A model generated the notes under the pieces. The model was not told where the DNA came from, did no database searches, and saw nothing but the letters and a program-made list of their open reading frames with translations. From Corynebacterium bouchesdurhonense (GTDB lineage Bacteria; Actinomycetota; Actinomycetes; Mycobacteriales; Mycobacteriaceae), in the NCBI RefSeq assembly GCF_900078305.2, contig NZ_LT546023.1:1-58695 (forward strand): a stretch of 58,695 nucleotides of DNA, in the 5' to 3' direction. Positions 31,391-40,730 of this stretch are shown one piece after another. Position numbers and translations under genes: made by a program. Each line of letters opens with the position of its first letter. The first letter of the stretch is position 1.

Positions 31391-32155
31391 CTAGTCCCGC
31401 CGCGCTACTCCCGCCGCGCCGTGAAAGCGCGCCCCGTCCCTCACCGGCACGTCCCCGGCGAAGGCGAGCGGGGCGTCCGACGCCGCCACAACCACGTTGC
31501 CGTAGGCCCGCCCGGCGAGCATCTCGGCTGGCCCCGCCGCGGCCGTGTGGGCGAACACCTCGCCCAGCCCGGCGAGCTCGGCGCGCACCTCGGGCAGCCC
31601 AGCCGCGTCGCCGACGTTGGCCAGAAAGATTCCACCCGGGGCGAGCGCCCGCCGCGCCGCCCGGTAGAACTCCACGGTGGTCAGCGGCCGCGGGGTGGAC
31701 GGGCCCGCGAACACGTCGCGCACCAGCACGTCCACCGACCCGGCCGGGAGCGCGTGCGTGAAGGCGCGCGCCTCCGCGACCGCGATCTCCACCGGCGGGG
31801 CGAAGACCTCCCGCACCAGCGCCGCGAGCGCCGCGTCCACCTCCACGGCCACGTTGCGGTTGCCGAAGCGGTGCGCGAAGTAGCTCGGCAGCGCGCACCC
31901 GGCCGCACCCAGGTGCACCGCGGTGAAGGGCCCTTGCTTATCGACGAACCCCGCCAACCACCCCATGTACTCAAACGCCAACACCTCCGGGGCGCCCGGC
32001 ACCACGTACGAGGAGGGCACCCGGTTGACTTCCAGCACGTAGCCGCCGTCCCTGTCCGGGTCCGCCACGATCTCGGCGACGCCCGTGTCTATCGGGTACG
32101 TGCCCTCGATGCGGCGCTTCCGGGCGCGGGGCTTGCGCCTGCCTGCGCCGCTCAC
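31391..32155 (-). CDS. Spermidine-synthase-like methyltransferase-fold protein
   Basis: A 254-residue Rossmann-fold protein similar to polyamine synthases. AdoMet-binding features are AVHLGAAGCALPSYFAHRF, an acidic residue in NVAVEVDAAL, and VDVLVRDVFAGPSTP (spermidine synthases have a D-x-D-A-F here). Actinobacterial members of this group often do not make spermidine, so the substrate is open. GTG 32155 overlaps the MFS stop (GTGA), showing coupling to the exporter. A dispersed repeat at 31936-31951 lies within it. Confidence 0.72.
   Translation of the reverse strand: MSGAGRRKPRARKRRIEGTYPIDTGVAEIVADPDRDGGYVLEVNRVPSSYVVPGAPEVLAFEYMGWLAGFVDKQGPFTAVHLGAAGCALPSYFAHRFGNRNVAVEVDAALAALVREVFAPPVEIAVAEARAFTHALPAGSVDVLVRDVFAGPSTPRPLTTVEFYRAARRALAPGGIFLANVGDAAGLPEVRAELAGLGEVFAHTAAAGPAEMLAGRAYGNVVVAASDAPLAFAGDVPVRDGARFHGAAGVARRD
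31936..31951 (+). repeat. Dispersed motif, near copy
   Basis: GCTTATCGACGAACCC, inside the spermidine-synthase-like gene and antisense to it. Confidence 0.65.
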
Positions 32156-33627
32156 GCTTTCCAGGACTTCGTCTTGGCAAAGCAGCAGGCCACCAGCGCC
32201 CCAAGCACGATCACGGCGCACGGCAGCCACACCGAGTTGGCCATCGCCTGGGCGAACGGGGCGTGCAGGGGCTCGGGCAGCGCGCCGCCCACCCCGGCCG
32301 CGCCCGCCGCGCCAGCCGCGCCAGCCGCGCCAGCCGCGCCGCTCCCGCCCCCGAGCTGGCGGGCCAGCTGCGAGCTCATCATCGCCGCGATGGCCGCCGA
32401 GCCGATCACTGCGCCGACCTGACGGGTGGTGTTGTACACGCTCGAGCCCGCCCCGGCCAGGCGCGGGTCCAGGTTGCGGGTGGCGATCATGGACAGCGGC
32501 CCCCACAGCATCGAGTTCGCCACGCCGTAGAGGGCGGAGACCGCGTACATCCACCGCGGGTCGATGCCTGGGTCGGTGATCAGGGCCGTCACCGCCACCG
32601 ACACCGCCACCAGGGAAAGGCCAGCAATGGCGAAGGGCTTCGGGTCGTGCGTGTTAGTCAGCTTGCCTACGAAGGGGGACAGCACGCCCGAGATCAGGCC
32701 CGAGGGCAACACCAGCAGGGCGGCCGCGGTGGGGGACAGGCCGCGCACCGTCTGCACGTAGATCATCCACGGGATGATGTAGGTGGAGATGGTGAAGCCG
32801 ACCGTGGCGATGGCGGTGCTGGCCAGCGAGAAGTTGCGGTCGGCGAAGAGGCGCAGCGGTACGAGGGCGGCGTCGGCAAGCATGCTCTGCCTGCGGACGA
32901 ACAGACCCATGAGCGCGCAGGCCGCCACCATGAACCCCCAGAAGCGCCAATCCCAGCCCAGGCGCGCCCCCTCCTGGATGCCGAAGACGAGGCAGAACAT
33001 GCCTGCGGTGCTTAAGGCCACGCCGGGCCAGTCGAAGGTGCGGTTGGTGCGCTCCAGGCGCGGCACGTGGACCCAGGCGAGGACAAGGCCCGCGATACCC
33101 ACCGGCACGTTGACGAAGAAGATCCAGGCCCAGCCGGAGGCGTCGACAAGCAAACCGCCCAAGAGCGGCCCGGTCACGGTGGCCAACCCGGCCGTGGCCC
33201 CCCACACGCCCATCGCGCCGCCGCGCGCGGCGGGGTCGAAGGTGCGGATCATCACCGACATGGTCTGCGGGGTGACCATCGCGCCCCCGAGGCCCTGGAA
33301 CGCGCGGGCCGCGATCAGCGCCCCGATGCTCGGCGACAGCCCGCACGCCAGCGACGACACCGTGAACAGGGCGAGGCCGGCCAAGTACATGGTGCGGGGG
33401 CCGAAGCGGTCCCCCAACCGGCCCGTGACCAGAAGCGGCACGGCGTACGCGAGCAGGTACGAGCTGTTGACCCAGATGACCTGGTCGTACGTTGCGTCGA
33501 GGCCCTCCGTGATCGCGGGGATGGCCACCGAGACGATGGTGGAATCCACGAGAATCATGAAGAAACCCAGCATCATCGACCACAGAGCTGGCCACGGCGA
33601 CGCGGCCTGGGTGCGGGGAGAAGTCAC
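32152..33627 (-). CDS. MFS drug:H+ antiporter-2 (14-TM) exporter
   Basis: A 491-residue transporter with about 14 hydrophobic helices. Signature motifs are LVDSTIVSVAIPAITEGL in helix 1, LVTGRLGDRFGPRTMYLAGL (motif A) and GATAGLATVTGPLLGGLL (motif C, antiporter). This places it in the DHA2/EmrB-QacA family of drug or metabolite exporters. A Gly/Ala repeat (SGAAGAAGAAGAAG) encoded by a 9-bp tandem array near 32300-32342 lies in a late loop. GTG 33627 abuts a duplicated -10-like element, so the mRNA may be leaderless. Confidence 0.9.
   Translation of the reverse strand: MTSPRTQAASPWPALWSMMLGFFMILVDSTIVSVAIPAITEGLDATYDQVIWVNSSYLLAYAVPLLVTGRLGDRFGPRTMYLAGLALFTVSSLACGLSPSIGALIAARAFQGLGGAMVTPQTMSVMIRTFDPAARGGAMGVWGATAGLATVTGPLLGGLLVDASGWAWIFFVNVPVGIAGLVLAWVHVPRLERTNRTFDWPGVALSTAGMFCLVFGIQEGARLGWDWRFWGFMVAACALMGLFVRRQSMLADAALVPLRLFADRNFSLASTAIATVGFTISTYIIPWMIYVQTVRGLSPTAAALLVLPSGLISGVLSPFVGKLTNTHDPKPFAIAGLSLVAVSVAVTALITDPGIDPRWMYAVSALYGVANSMLWGPLSMIATRNLDPRLAGAGSSVYNTTRQVGAVIGSAAIAAMMSSQLARQLGGGSGAAGAAGAAGAAGAAGVGGALPEPLHAPFAQAMANSVWLPCAVIVLGALVACCFAKTKSWKA
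33136..33151 (-). repeat. Dispersed motif, 15/16 copy
   Basis: Reverse complement reads GCTTGTCGACGCCTCC. Inside the MFS gene, encoding LLVDAS. Confidence 0.75.
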
Positions 33628-33658
33628 CCGGGGGACTATACGCCCGGGGGACTATACG
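33627..33658 (-). repeat. 16-bp tandem duplication carrying -10-like elements
   Basis: CCCGGGGGACTATACG occurs twice in a row (33627-33642, 33643-33658). On the minus strand each unit reads CGTATAGT followed by CCCCCGGG, and the proximal TATAGT is about 8 bases from the MFS start GTG. The promoter core has been duplicated. Confidence 0.7.
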
Positions 33659-33671
33659 GCAGCGCGTCCTG

Positions 33672-35135
33672 CTAGAACGGCAGCGCGGCCTGCACCTGCG
33701 GCGGCAGGAGGGGGCGCAACGCAGGCCACGACACCGCGGCCAAGCCCGCCACGCCCGCGATGACGCCCAGCGCGATCGCGACCGCCGCGAACGAGTCGCT
33801 GGAACCGAGGGCGCTCGAGTCGGTGCCGGGGGAGGTGCCGGGGGAGGTGCCGTTGCCGGGGGAAGCAGCTCGGTTTGGGGAAATATCGAGCTCGCGCTTG
33901 TTGGTCTGAGGGGCGGAAGCTTCGTTGTAGTTCTCTGCGTGCCAGCGCAACCCCCGCGCGTTGAATTGCGTGGACGTGTAGCGCGGCCGCGTATTCCCCG
34001 CCTCGGACTCCGCGGTGTTCCACTGCGAGATGACTAGGTCCAGGTTGTTCAGCGTGGAGCCGGGAACGATGTAGCCCCCGTAGGGCTGGGACCAATTATC
34101 GGGGGTCTGGCGGTTCCACCACGGCCCATGCTTCACAATCGTGACTGCGTGGACGTCATTCCAGTCCCGCTCCAGCGTGTCGGAGATCCGCACTTCCACC
34201 GACAGCGTGGACTCGTTAAACATCGCGAGCACCCAGTAGCCGTCGATGTAGCGCAGGTTCATCTCGCCGGCCTTGAGCGCGCTACCGTTCGCGTTCTTGT
34301 CCAGCACTGTCGTTCCGCGGTCGCCCCACGAGCGGGTGTTGGTGTTGTAAATCTCCCACTTGGACTGATCCGGGATGTCCCCCGGGCGGGCCCGCCACAG
34401 GTACACAGGGCTTTTGCGCCCGAACTTGGTCGACACGGCGTACAGGTATTCCCCGTCCGGCCCCATCGCCCACGAAATCAACTCCTCCACCCCGCCGATT
34501 CGGGAGCGGTGGGCGCGGCTCGCGCGCTGCCACGTCTTCCCGTCATCGTCCGAGCGGTACACCTGGGTGGAGGTGACGTTGCCGAAGGGCTCGTTCCACA
34601 TGCCCTGCAGGTAGAGCGTGCCGTCAATGTTGATGATGTCGGAAGGAAGCAGCGTCCTGTTGTCGGTGTGGTTGTAGCTGACCAGCTGCGAGACCCGGTT
34701 GGTGCCGTTCAGGGCGCGGAGCAGCTGGATGCTTCCCAACCGGCCTTGGCGGGCCACCGCGCCCATCGGGCTCATCCACTGCTTGCCGAACTCGCCTATG
34801 AACGAGTCGCCGAAGATCATCGCGAACTCGCCCGTGGAGCCGTCGCCGAGCGGCGCCATCGCTCCGAGATCCACGAGGTCCACACCCAGCGGCTTCGTGT
34901 GCTCGCCAGCAACGTCACCCTTGTTGCGGACAATGACCCCGTCAAGCGCCATGTTGGTGCTGGTGAGCTCGGGTTTGTCGGTTTCGGTCAGGGCTTCGTC
35001 GTCAAGCACCTGCCCCTCCTCCACTTGCTCTTCCTCCTGCGCAGCCGCCGGGACGGCGACGGCGGGCGAGCACACGGCGGCGGCGACGCCGAGAGCTGCG
35101 GCGCGGCGCAGCGCGGAACGGGGGATGCGGGGCAT
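33672..35135 (-). CDS. Secreted DUF4185 domain protein with C-terminal anchor
   Basis: A 487-residue protein. A signal peptide (ALRRAAALGVAAAVCSPAVA...AQ) precedes a domain of sialidase/glycosidase-like beta-propeller character: FAMIFGDSFIGEFGKQW, QVYRSDDDGKTWQRASRAHR, PVYLWRARPGDIP, IDGYWVLAMFNES. I recognise it as DUF4185. A Gly/Ser/Thr-rich linker with PGNGTSPGTSPGTD repeats leads to a C-terminal transmembrane helix. It is probably a cell-surface carbohydrate-acting protein, but no activity is known. ATG 35135 (MPRIPRSALRR) is preferred to GTG 35150. Its promoter region is damaged by adapter sequence. Confidence 0.8.
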   Translation of the reverse strand: MPRIPRSALRRAAALGVAAAVCSPAVAVPAAAQEEEQVEEGQVLDDEALTETDKPELTSTNMALDGVIVRNKGDVAGEHTKPLGVDLVDLGAMAPLGDGSTGEFAMIFGDSFIGEFGKQWMSPMGAVARQGRLGSIQLLRALNGTNRVSQLVSYNHTDNRTLLPSDIINIDGTLYLQGMWNEPFGNVTSTQVYRSDDDGKTWQRASRAHRSRIGGVEELISWAMGPDGEYLYAVSTKFGRKSPVYLWRARPGDIPDQSKWEIYNTNTRSWGDRGTTVLDKNANGSALKAGEMNLRYIDGYWVLAMFNESTLSVEVRISDTLERDWNDVHAVTIVKHGPWWNRQTPDNWSQPYGGYIVPGSTLNNLDLVISQWNTAESEAGNTRPRYTSTQFNARGLRWHAENYNEASAPQTNKRELDISPNRAASPGNGTSPGTSPGTDSSALGSSDSFAAVAIALGVIAGVAGLAAVSWPALRPLLPPQVQAALPF

Positions 35136-35179
35136 GGCGGCGAACCTCACACGGGACGGGCACGGACGGACCCCTAGAC

Positions 35180-35210
35180 CCGTCTCTTATACACATCCGA
35201 CGCTGCCGAC
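35180..35210 (+). other. Nextera mosaic end and i5-side adapter (assembly artefact)
   Basis: GTCTCTTATACACATC (35182-35197) is the Tn5 mosaic end and GACGCTGCCGAC (35199-35210) is the adjoining Nextera read-1 adapter, in the order expected for read-through. Two single-base differences are present. This is library sequence, not genome. Confidence 0.93.
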
Positions 35211-35314
35211 CATCATACCCCTGCTCCACTCGCCGGCGCCACTACCACTCTGCGCTCTGAACAAGTCGACGCCCCCTCCCTCACGCCCCCTCCCGCTGCA
35301 CTAGTGTGGAACCC
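35211..35314. other. Unsupported junction upstream of formate dehydrogenase
   Basis: About 100 bases between the adapter and the fdh start. A degenerate dispersed repeat (35265-35276 matches the core) suggests that at least the right part is genomic. The promoter of the fdh operon cannot be read reliably, and adjacency to the DUF4185 gene is unproven. Confidence 0.6.
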
Positions 35315-38300
35315 ATGTCACGTATCAGCCCACTGAACTGGCCGGTGGTGCGCCAGCTGCGCGGAGGCGACCTCTTCGCGCGCGGCGAGAACACCGAGTC
35401 GGAGCGAACGAAAGAGATGGAGGGGCGCATCGCTTCCGCTGACCGCGTGGTCAAAAGCGTGTGCCCCTACTGCGCCGTGGGCTGCGGGCAGCGGGTATAC
35501 GTCAAGGACGACAAGGTCATTCAGATCGAGGGCGACCCTGATTCCCCGCACTCCCGCGGCCGCCTGTGCCCCAAGGGCGCAGCCTCCGAGCAGCTGGTGA
35601 ACGCCCCCGGGCGCCTCACCCAGATCCTGTACCGTGCCCCGCGCTCTAAGGAGTGGGTCACGCTTGACCGCGAGACCGCGCTCGATATGGTGGCGGACCG
35701 CTTCATGGAGGCCCGCAAGAACGGGTGGCAGGACACCGACGACAAGGGCAACCCCGTCCGCCGCACCATGGGCATCGCCGGCCTCGGCGGGGCTGCCATG
35801 GACAACGAGGAGAACTACCTGATTAAGAAGCTCTGGACCGCCTCGGGCGCGGTGCAGATTGAAAACCAAGCCCGCATATGACACTCCTCCACGGTTCCCA
35901 GTTTGGGATCCTCGTTTGGCCGCGGCGGCGCGACCCAGCCGCTGCAGGATATGGCGAATGCGGACTGCATCGTCATCCAAGGGTCCAACATGGCCGAAGC
36001 ACACCCGGTGGGCTTCCAGTGGGTAATTGAGGCCAAGAAGCGCGGCGCGCGGATTATTCACGTGGACCCGAGGTTCACGCGAACGTCGGCAGTAGCCCAC
36101 AAGCACATCCCCATCCGCGGCGGCTCCGACGTGGTGCTGCTCGGCGCGGTGATCAACTACGTGCTGGAGAACGAGCTGTACTTCAAGGAGTACGTGCAGT
36201 CCTTCACCAACGCGTCCACCATCATCAACGATGAATTCCAGGACACCGAGGATCTGGAGGGCCTCTTCTCGGGCTACGACCCGGAGACCGGCAAGTACGA
36301 CAACACCACGTGGCAGCCGAAGCCGGCTTGGGACGCGCAGGTGTCCTGGGACGTGGAGAAGGACGAGACGCTTGAGGACCCGCGCTGCGTCTTCCAGATC
36401 CTCAAGCGCCACTACTCGCGCTACACCCCGGAGATTGTGGAGAAGGCCTGCGGCATCCCGCAGGAGGACTTCTTCTACCTGGCCCGCTCCATTGCCGAAA
36501 ACTCCGGGCGCGAGCGAACCACCTGCTTCGCGTACGCACTCGGCTGGACGCAGCACACCATGGGTGCCCAGTTCATCCGCACCTGCGCCATCCTGCAGCT
36601 GCTGATGGGCAACGTGGGCCGCCCCGGCTCCGGCATCATGGCCCTTCGCGGCCACGCCTCCATCCAGGGTTCCACCGACGTGCCCACCCTCTTCCACCTG
36701 CTGCCGGGCTACCTGCCCATGCCGCAGGCCGAGGTGCAGACCTGGGACCAGTACCTCGCCGCCGTGTCCAAACCGGACCAGAAGGGCTTCTGGCAGAAGG
36801 GCGACACCTACTCGGTGTCCTTGATGAAGGCCTACTGGGGCGACGCCGCAACCGAGGAAAACAACTGGGGCATGGACCTCATGCCGCGCCTCACCGGCGC
36901 GCACTCCACGTACCACACCCTGCAGCTGATGATGCAGGGCCTGATCGACGGCTACTTCGTCTTCGGCCAGAACCCCGCCGTGGCGCAGTCCAACGGCCAC
37001 ATGCAGCGCATGGCGCTTTCCAAGCTGAAGTGGCTGGTGGTGCGCGACTTCCAGGAGATCGAGACCGCGACCTTCTGGAAGGACTCCCCAGAGATTGCGT
37101 CCGGCGACCTTGTCACGGAGGAGATTGACACCGAGGTCTTCCTCTTCCCGGCGGCGAACCACGTGGAAAAGGCAGGCACCTTCACCCAGACGCAGCGCAT
37201 GCTGCAGTGGCGCTTCAAGGCGAAGAACCCGCCAGGGGACGCGGACAGCGATCTGCAGTTCTTCTACGACTTGGGCCTGCGCCTGAAGGAGCGCGTCAAG
37301 GACTCCACCGACCCGCGCGATCTGCCACTGCAGAAGATCACCTGGGATTACGAGCTGGATGAGGAAGGCGAGATCAACGCAGAGTCCGTGCTCCGCGAGA
37401 TCAACGGCTACTACCTCGAGGGCCCGCGCAAGGGCGAGCTGGTGGACAAGTTTGCGGACCTGAAGGCCGACGGCTCCACCTCGTGCGGCTGCTGGATCTA
37501 CTCGGGCGTTTTTGCTGGCGACGTCAACCGTTCCGCCAACAAGCGCCCCGGTTCCGAGCAGGACGAGATGGCTTTGGAGTGGGGCTGGGCGTGGCCGATG
37601 AACCGCCGCGTGCTCTACAACCGCGCCTCCGCGGATGCGGACGGCAAGCCGTGGTCCGAGCGCAAGAAGCTGGTTTGGTGGGACGAGGACGCCGAGAAGT
37701 GGCAGTCCAACGACGTGGTCGACTTCCCGGTGGACCGCGCGCCCGGCTACAAGCCGGACCGCGACGCCGTTGGCCCCGCCGCGCTGGCCGGCGATGACCC
37801 GTTCATCATGCAGCCGGACGGCAAGGGATGGCTCTTCGCACCGCGCGGCATGGTGGACGGCCCGCTGCCCACCCACTACGAGCCGCAGGAGTCGCCGTTC
37901 CCGAACTTCCTGTACAAGCAGCAGCAGTCCCCGTCCCGCATCGTCATGCGCGGCCCGAACAACCTGTCCGCGCCCAACTATGGCGAGGACGGCGCGGGCG
38001 TCTACCCGTACGTGCTGAATACGTACAGGTTGACCGAGATGTACACCTCCGGCGCCATGACGCGTACCCTGCCGTTCCTAGCGGAGCTGCAGCCCGAGCT
38101 GTTCTGCGAGGTTTCCCCAGAAATGGCCGAGCGAGTCGGACTGGAAAACGGCGGCTGGGCAACGCTGATTTCGCCGCGCGGCGCCATCGAGGCGCGCGTG
38201 CTGGTGACGGACCGCATCCCATCGCTGACCATTGGTGACCAGGAGTACGAGCAGATCGGCATGCCGTTCCACTACGGACAGGGCAGCTACGCCGAGGTCA

Positions 38301-38578
38301 AGGGAGACGGCCCGAACGACCTGCTGGGCATCATGCTGGACCCGAACGTGAACATCCAGGCCTCCAAGGTCTCGGCCGTGGACATCCGCCCCGGCCGACG
38401 CCCGCGCGGCGAGGAGCGCGACGAGCTGGTTCGCGAGTACCAGCGCCGCGCCGGCCTCAACGAGGACACCGGTGCCACGCTGGGCAACCACGACGCCACC
38501 GCGGCGGCGGGCTTGGATGATGAGAACACCGCGGAGAAGGACAACACCAAGCGCAACATGGCGGAGAGGGAAGGCTAG
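35315..38578 (+). CDS. Selenocysteine-containing formate dehydrogenase, alpha subunit
   Basis: A 1087-residue molybdo/tungsto-bis-pterin enzyme read through an in-frame TGA at 35879-35881 as Sec189. The context ENQARI-Sec-HSSTV is the conserved active site of FDH-N/O alpha subunits. N-terminal [4Fe-4S] ligands are Cys50, Cys53, Cys57 and Cys85 (SVCPYCAVGCG...LCPKGA). The frame is continuous across the TGA, a SECIS-like hairpin follows it, and the sel genes lie downstream. There is no Tat signal, unlike E. coli FdnG, so the enzyme probably faces the cytoplasm. ATG 35315 (MSRISPLNWPV) is chosen over GTG 35306. It oxidises formate to CO2, passing electrons to the beta subunit. Confidence 0.93.
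35882..35920 (+). promoter_or_regulatory. Bacterial SECIS-like element
   Basis: Eleven bases after the UGA, GGTTCCCA (35893-35900) and TGGGATCC (35904-35911) form an 8-bp stem with one T-T mismatch around a GTT loop. Bacterial SECIS hairpins lie just 3' of the UGA with a G-U in the apical loop, bound by SelB. The loop here fits. Confidence 0.7.
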
Positions 38579-38584
38579 AGGCAG

Positions 38585-39604
38585 ATGGCAAGAACAAACA
38601 GCATCACCGAGGCCCCCCGGCACGTTGGCTACCAGCCATCAGAGCGCAAGGCGTTCTTCACCGACACCTCGATCTGCATCGGCTGCAAGGCCTGCGAGGT
38701 GGCCTGCAAGGAGTGGAACCGCAACCCGCAAGACGGCGCCTACGAGCTATCCGGCATGTCCTACGACAACACCGGCTCACTCGGCGCGGACACCTGGCGC
38801 CACGTGGCGTTCATCGAGCAGTCCGAGGCCCAAATCACCCGCGCCCGCGAGGAGGGCGCCAAGCTGGTGGCGCTCGGCATGCCGGGCATTGGCGTCGAGG
38901 ACGTGAAGGAGGCGACCCCGAAGCCGGAGTCCGTCACCCCGGCGGACACCCCGGACTTCCGCTGGCTGATGTCCTCGGACGTGTGCAAGCACTGCACCAA
39001 CGCGGGCTGCCTCGATGTGTGCCCCACCGGTGCGCTGTTCCGCACCGAGCACGGCACCGTGGTGGTGCAGGATGACGTCTGTAACGGCTGCGGCACCTGC
39101 GTGGCGGGCTGCCCGTTCGGCGTGATCGAGCGCCGCTCCGACGGCGGGGTGTCCAAGCGTGACGAGCGATCCAAGCGCGTCGGCGAGGATTTCACCGTTG
39201 GCGAGGTCGCCCCGATCAAGAACATCGGCGTGGCCCAGAAATGCACCATGTGCTTCGACCGCCAGGCGGTGGGCGAGGGGCCGGCCTGCGCGAAGACCTG
39301 CCCGACCACCTCGATCAAGTACGGCTCGTACGACGAGATGCTCGCCGCCGCCAAGACCCGCGTGGCGGAGCTGCACGCGCAGGGCATGACCGAGGCGCGC
39401 CTGTACGGCGCCAACAGCGAGGACGGTGTCGGGGGCACGGGTTCGATCTTTTTGCTTCTCGACGCCCCCGAGGTCTACGGCCTTCCCCCGGACCCCCAAG
39501 TGCCAACCGCGAACCTGCCCGCGATGGCGAAGCGCGCGGCCGCGGCCGCCGCCGGCCTCATCGGCGCGGTGGCCGGCGCATTCCTGATTGGAGGACGAAG
39601 CTAA
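38585..39604 (+). CDS. Formate dehydrogenase iron-sulfur (beta) subunit
   Basis: A 339-residue ferredoxin-type subunit with four cysteine clusters: CIGCKACEVACKEWN, CKHCTNAGCLDVCPTGALF, CNGCGTCVAGCPFGVIE and CTMCFDRQ...ACAKTCPTTSI, enough for four [4Fe-4S] centres. The C-terminus ends in a single Ala/Gly-rich hydrophobic helix (AAAAAGLIGAVAGAFLIGG) that anchors it to the membrane. The stretch FLLLDAPEVYGLPPDP is conserved in the family and coincides with a dispersed repeat copy at 39454-39469. It links the alpha subunit to the NrfD-like subunit; its stop overlaps that gene's ATG. Confidence 0.92.
   Translation: MARTNSITEAPRHVGYQPSERKAFFTDTSICIGCKACEVACKEWNRNPQDGAYELSGMSYDNTGSLGADTWRHVAFIEQSEAQITRAREEGAKLVALGMPGIGVEDVKEATPKPESVTPADTPDFRWLMSSDVCKHCTNAGCLDVCPTGALFRTEHGTVVVQDDVCNGCGTCVAGCPFGVIERRSDGGVSKRDERSKRVGEDFTVGEVAPIKNIGVAQKCTMCFDRQAVGEGPACAKTCPTTSIKYGSYDEMLAAAKTRVAELHAQGMTEARLYGANSEDGVGGTGSIFLLLDAPEVYGLPPDPQVPTANLPAMAKRAAAAAAGLIGAVAGAFLIGGRS
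39454..39469 (+). repeat. Dispersed motif, one-base variant
   Basis: GCTTCTCGACGCCCCC inside the FDH beta-subunit gene, encoding LLLDAP. Confidence 0.8.
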
Positions 39605-40710
39605 TGGCGGAATTCGACAGCTTCCGGCCGCCGGAGGAGCCGCGCGGCCCGCGCCGCCGCGGCACCGGCACCAACAACACGCGCAGCAACACGCGCGGCA
39701 AGAAGCAGCGCCGCGGCGAGGAGCTGATGGTGCCGAAGGCCCAGTTCGAGCAGTACGACTCCTACTACGGCAAACCAATAGTGAAGTTCCCGCCGTGGGA
39801 GTGGCCGATCGCGGGCTACCTGTTCCTCGGCGGCGTCGCGGGCGGATCCGCCCTGCTCTCGCTCGGCGCGGGCGTCACCGGCAACCGCGAGCTTGAGCGA
39901 AACACACGCCTGGCGGCCTTCGGCGCCGCCGGCGTGGGCTCCGGGCTCCTCATCCTGGATCTGGGCCGGCCCGAGCGCCTGCTGAACATGTTCCGCGTGT
40001 TCAAGATCTCCTCGCCGATGAGCGTCGGGTCCTGGATCCTGGGCGCCTTCGGCTCAACCTCGGCGATCGCGGCCGCGGCCGAGGTCGACGAGCTGACGGG
40101 GGAGCGCCTGCCCCTGCCGGGCGCGGCCCGCGGCCTGCTGCAGTGGGCGGCCACCCCGGCCGGCGTTGCCTCCGGCATCCTTGGCGCGCCCCTGGCCGTC
40201 TACACCGCGGTGCTGCTCGGCAACACCTCGGTGCCCATGTGGCAGGACGCGCACCAGGAGCTGCCGGCCCTGTTCGTGTCTTCGGCGGCGTCGGCGGCCT
40301 CGGGCGCGGCGCTGGTGACCACCTCCACCGGAAACGCCGGGCCGGCCCGCGCGCTTGCCGTCATTGGCGCCGCGGCGGACGTCGCGGCCTCGCGGCGGAT
40401 GGAGGCAAACCTCACCGCACCGCTCGGGGAGACCGTGCGCGCCGGCAAGGCGGGGCGCCTGCTCAAGGCGGCGGAGGCCTGCGTGGTCGCCGGCGGTGCG
40501 GGCGCGCTGCTGGCCGGGCGCAACCGCGCCGCGGCCGCCCTGTCCGGGGCGGCGCTCATGGCGGGCTCCTGCCTGACGCGCTTCGGCATCATCCAGGCGG
40601 GCCGCCAGTCCACCGAGGATCCGAAGTACGTGGTGGAGCCGCAGCGCGAGCGCCTCGAGCGTCGCCGCCGGGAGGGCCGGACGGGCGATGCCATCACCAC
40701 GGCCCGCTAG
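39604..40710 (+). CDS. nrfD: NrfD/PsrC-like membrane subunit of formate dehydrogenase
   Basis: A 368-residue integral membrane protein. A basic N-terminal tail (RRRGTGTNNTRSNTRGKKQRR) precedes about eight hydrophobic helices starting WPIAGYLFLGGVAGGSALLS. FRVFKISSPMSVGSWILGAF and LGAPLAVYTAVLLGNTSVPMW are NrfD-type landmarks. It contains no haem-binding histidine pattern of the cytochrome b FdnI type, so this complex probably passes electrons directly to menaquinone through NrfD. ATG 39604 overlaps the beta-subunit TAA. The stop lies in a 15-bp tandem repeat shared with the end of selD. Confidence 0.87.
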   Translation: MAEFDSFRPPEEPRGPRRRGTGTNNTRSNTRGKKQRRGEELMVPKAQFEQYDSYYGKPIVKFPPWEWPIAGYLFLGGVAGGSALLSLGAGVTGNRELERNTRLAAFGAAGVGSGLLILDLGRPERLLNMFRVFKISSPMSVGSWILGAFGSTSAIAAAAEVDELTGERLPLPGAARGLLQWAATPAGVASGILGAPLAVYTAVLLGNTSVPMWQDAHQELPALFVSSAASAASGAALVTTSTGNAGPARALAVIGAAADVAASRRMEANLTAPLGETVRAGKAGRLLKAAEACVVAGGAGALLAGRNRAAAALSGAALMAGSCLTRFGIIQAGRQSTEDPKYVVEPQRERLERRRREGRTGDAITTAR

Positions 40711-40730
40711 ACCACGGCCCGCTAGACCAC
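40696..40730. repeat. 15-bp tandem repeat spanning two convergent stop codons
   Basis: ACCACGGCCCGCTAG is present at 40696-40710 and 40711-40725, then partially. The first unit supplies the TAG of the nrfD-like gene and the CTAG of the second supplies the selD stop on the other strand. Confidence 0.85.

Noticed and set aside
35879..35881. In-frame TGA read as a nonsense mutation making fdh a pseudogene
   Set aside because: The frame continues with full homology, the codon is at the known Sec position, and SECIS, tRNA-Sec and selA/B/D are present.
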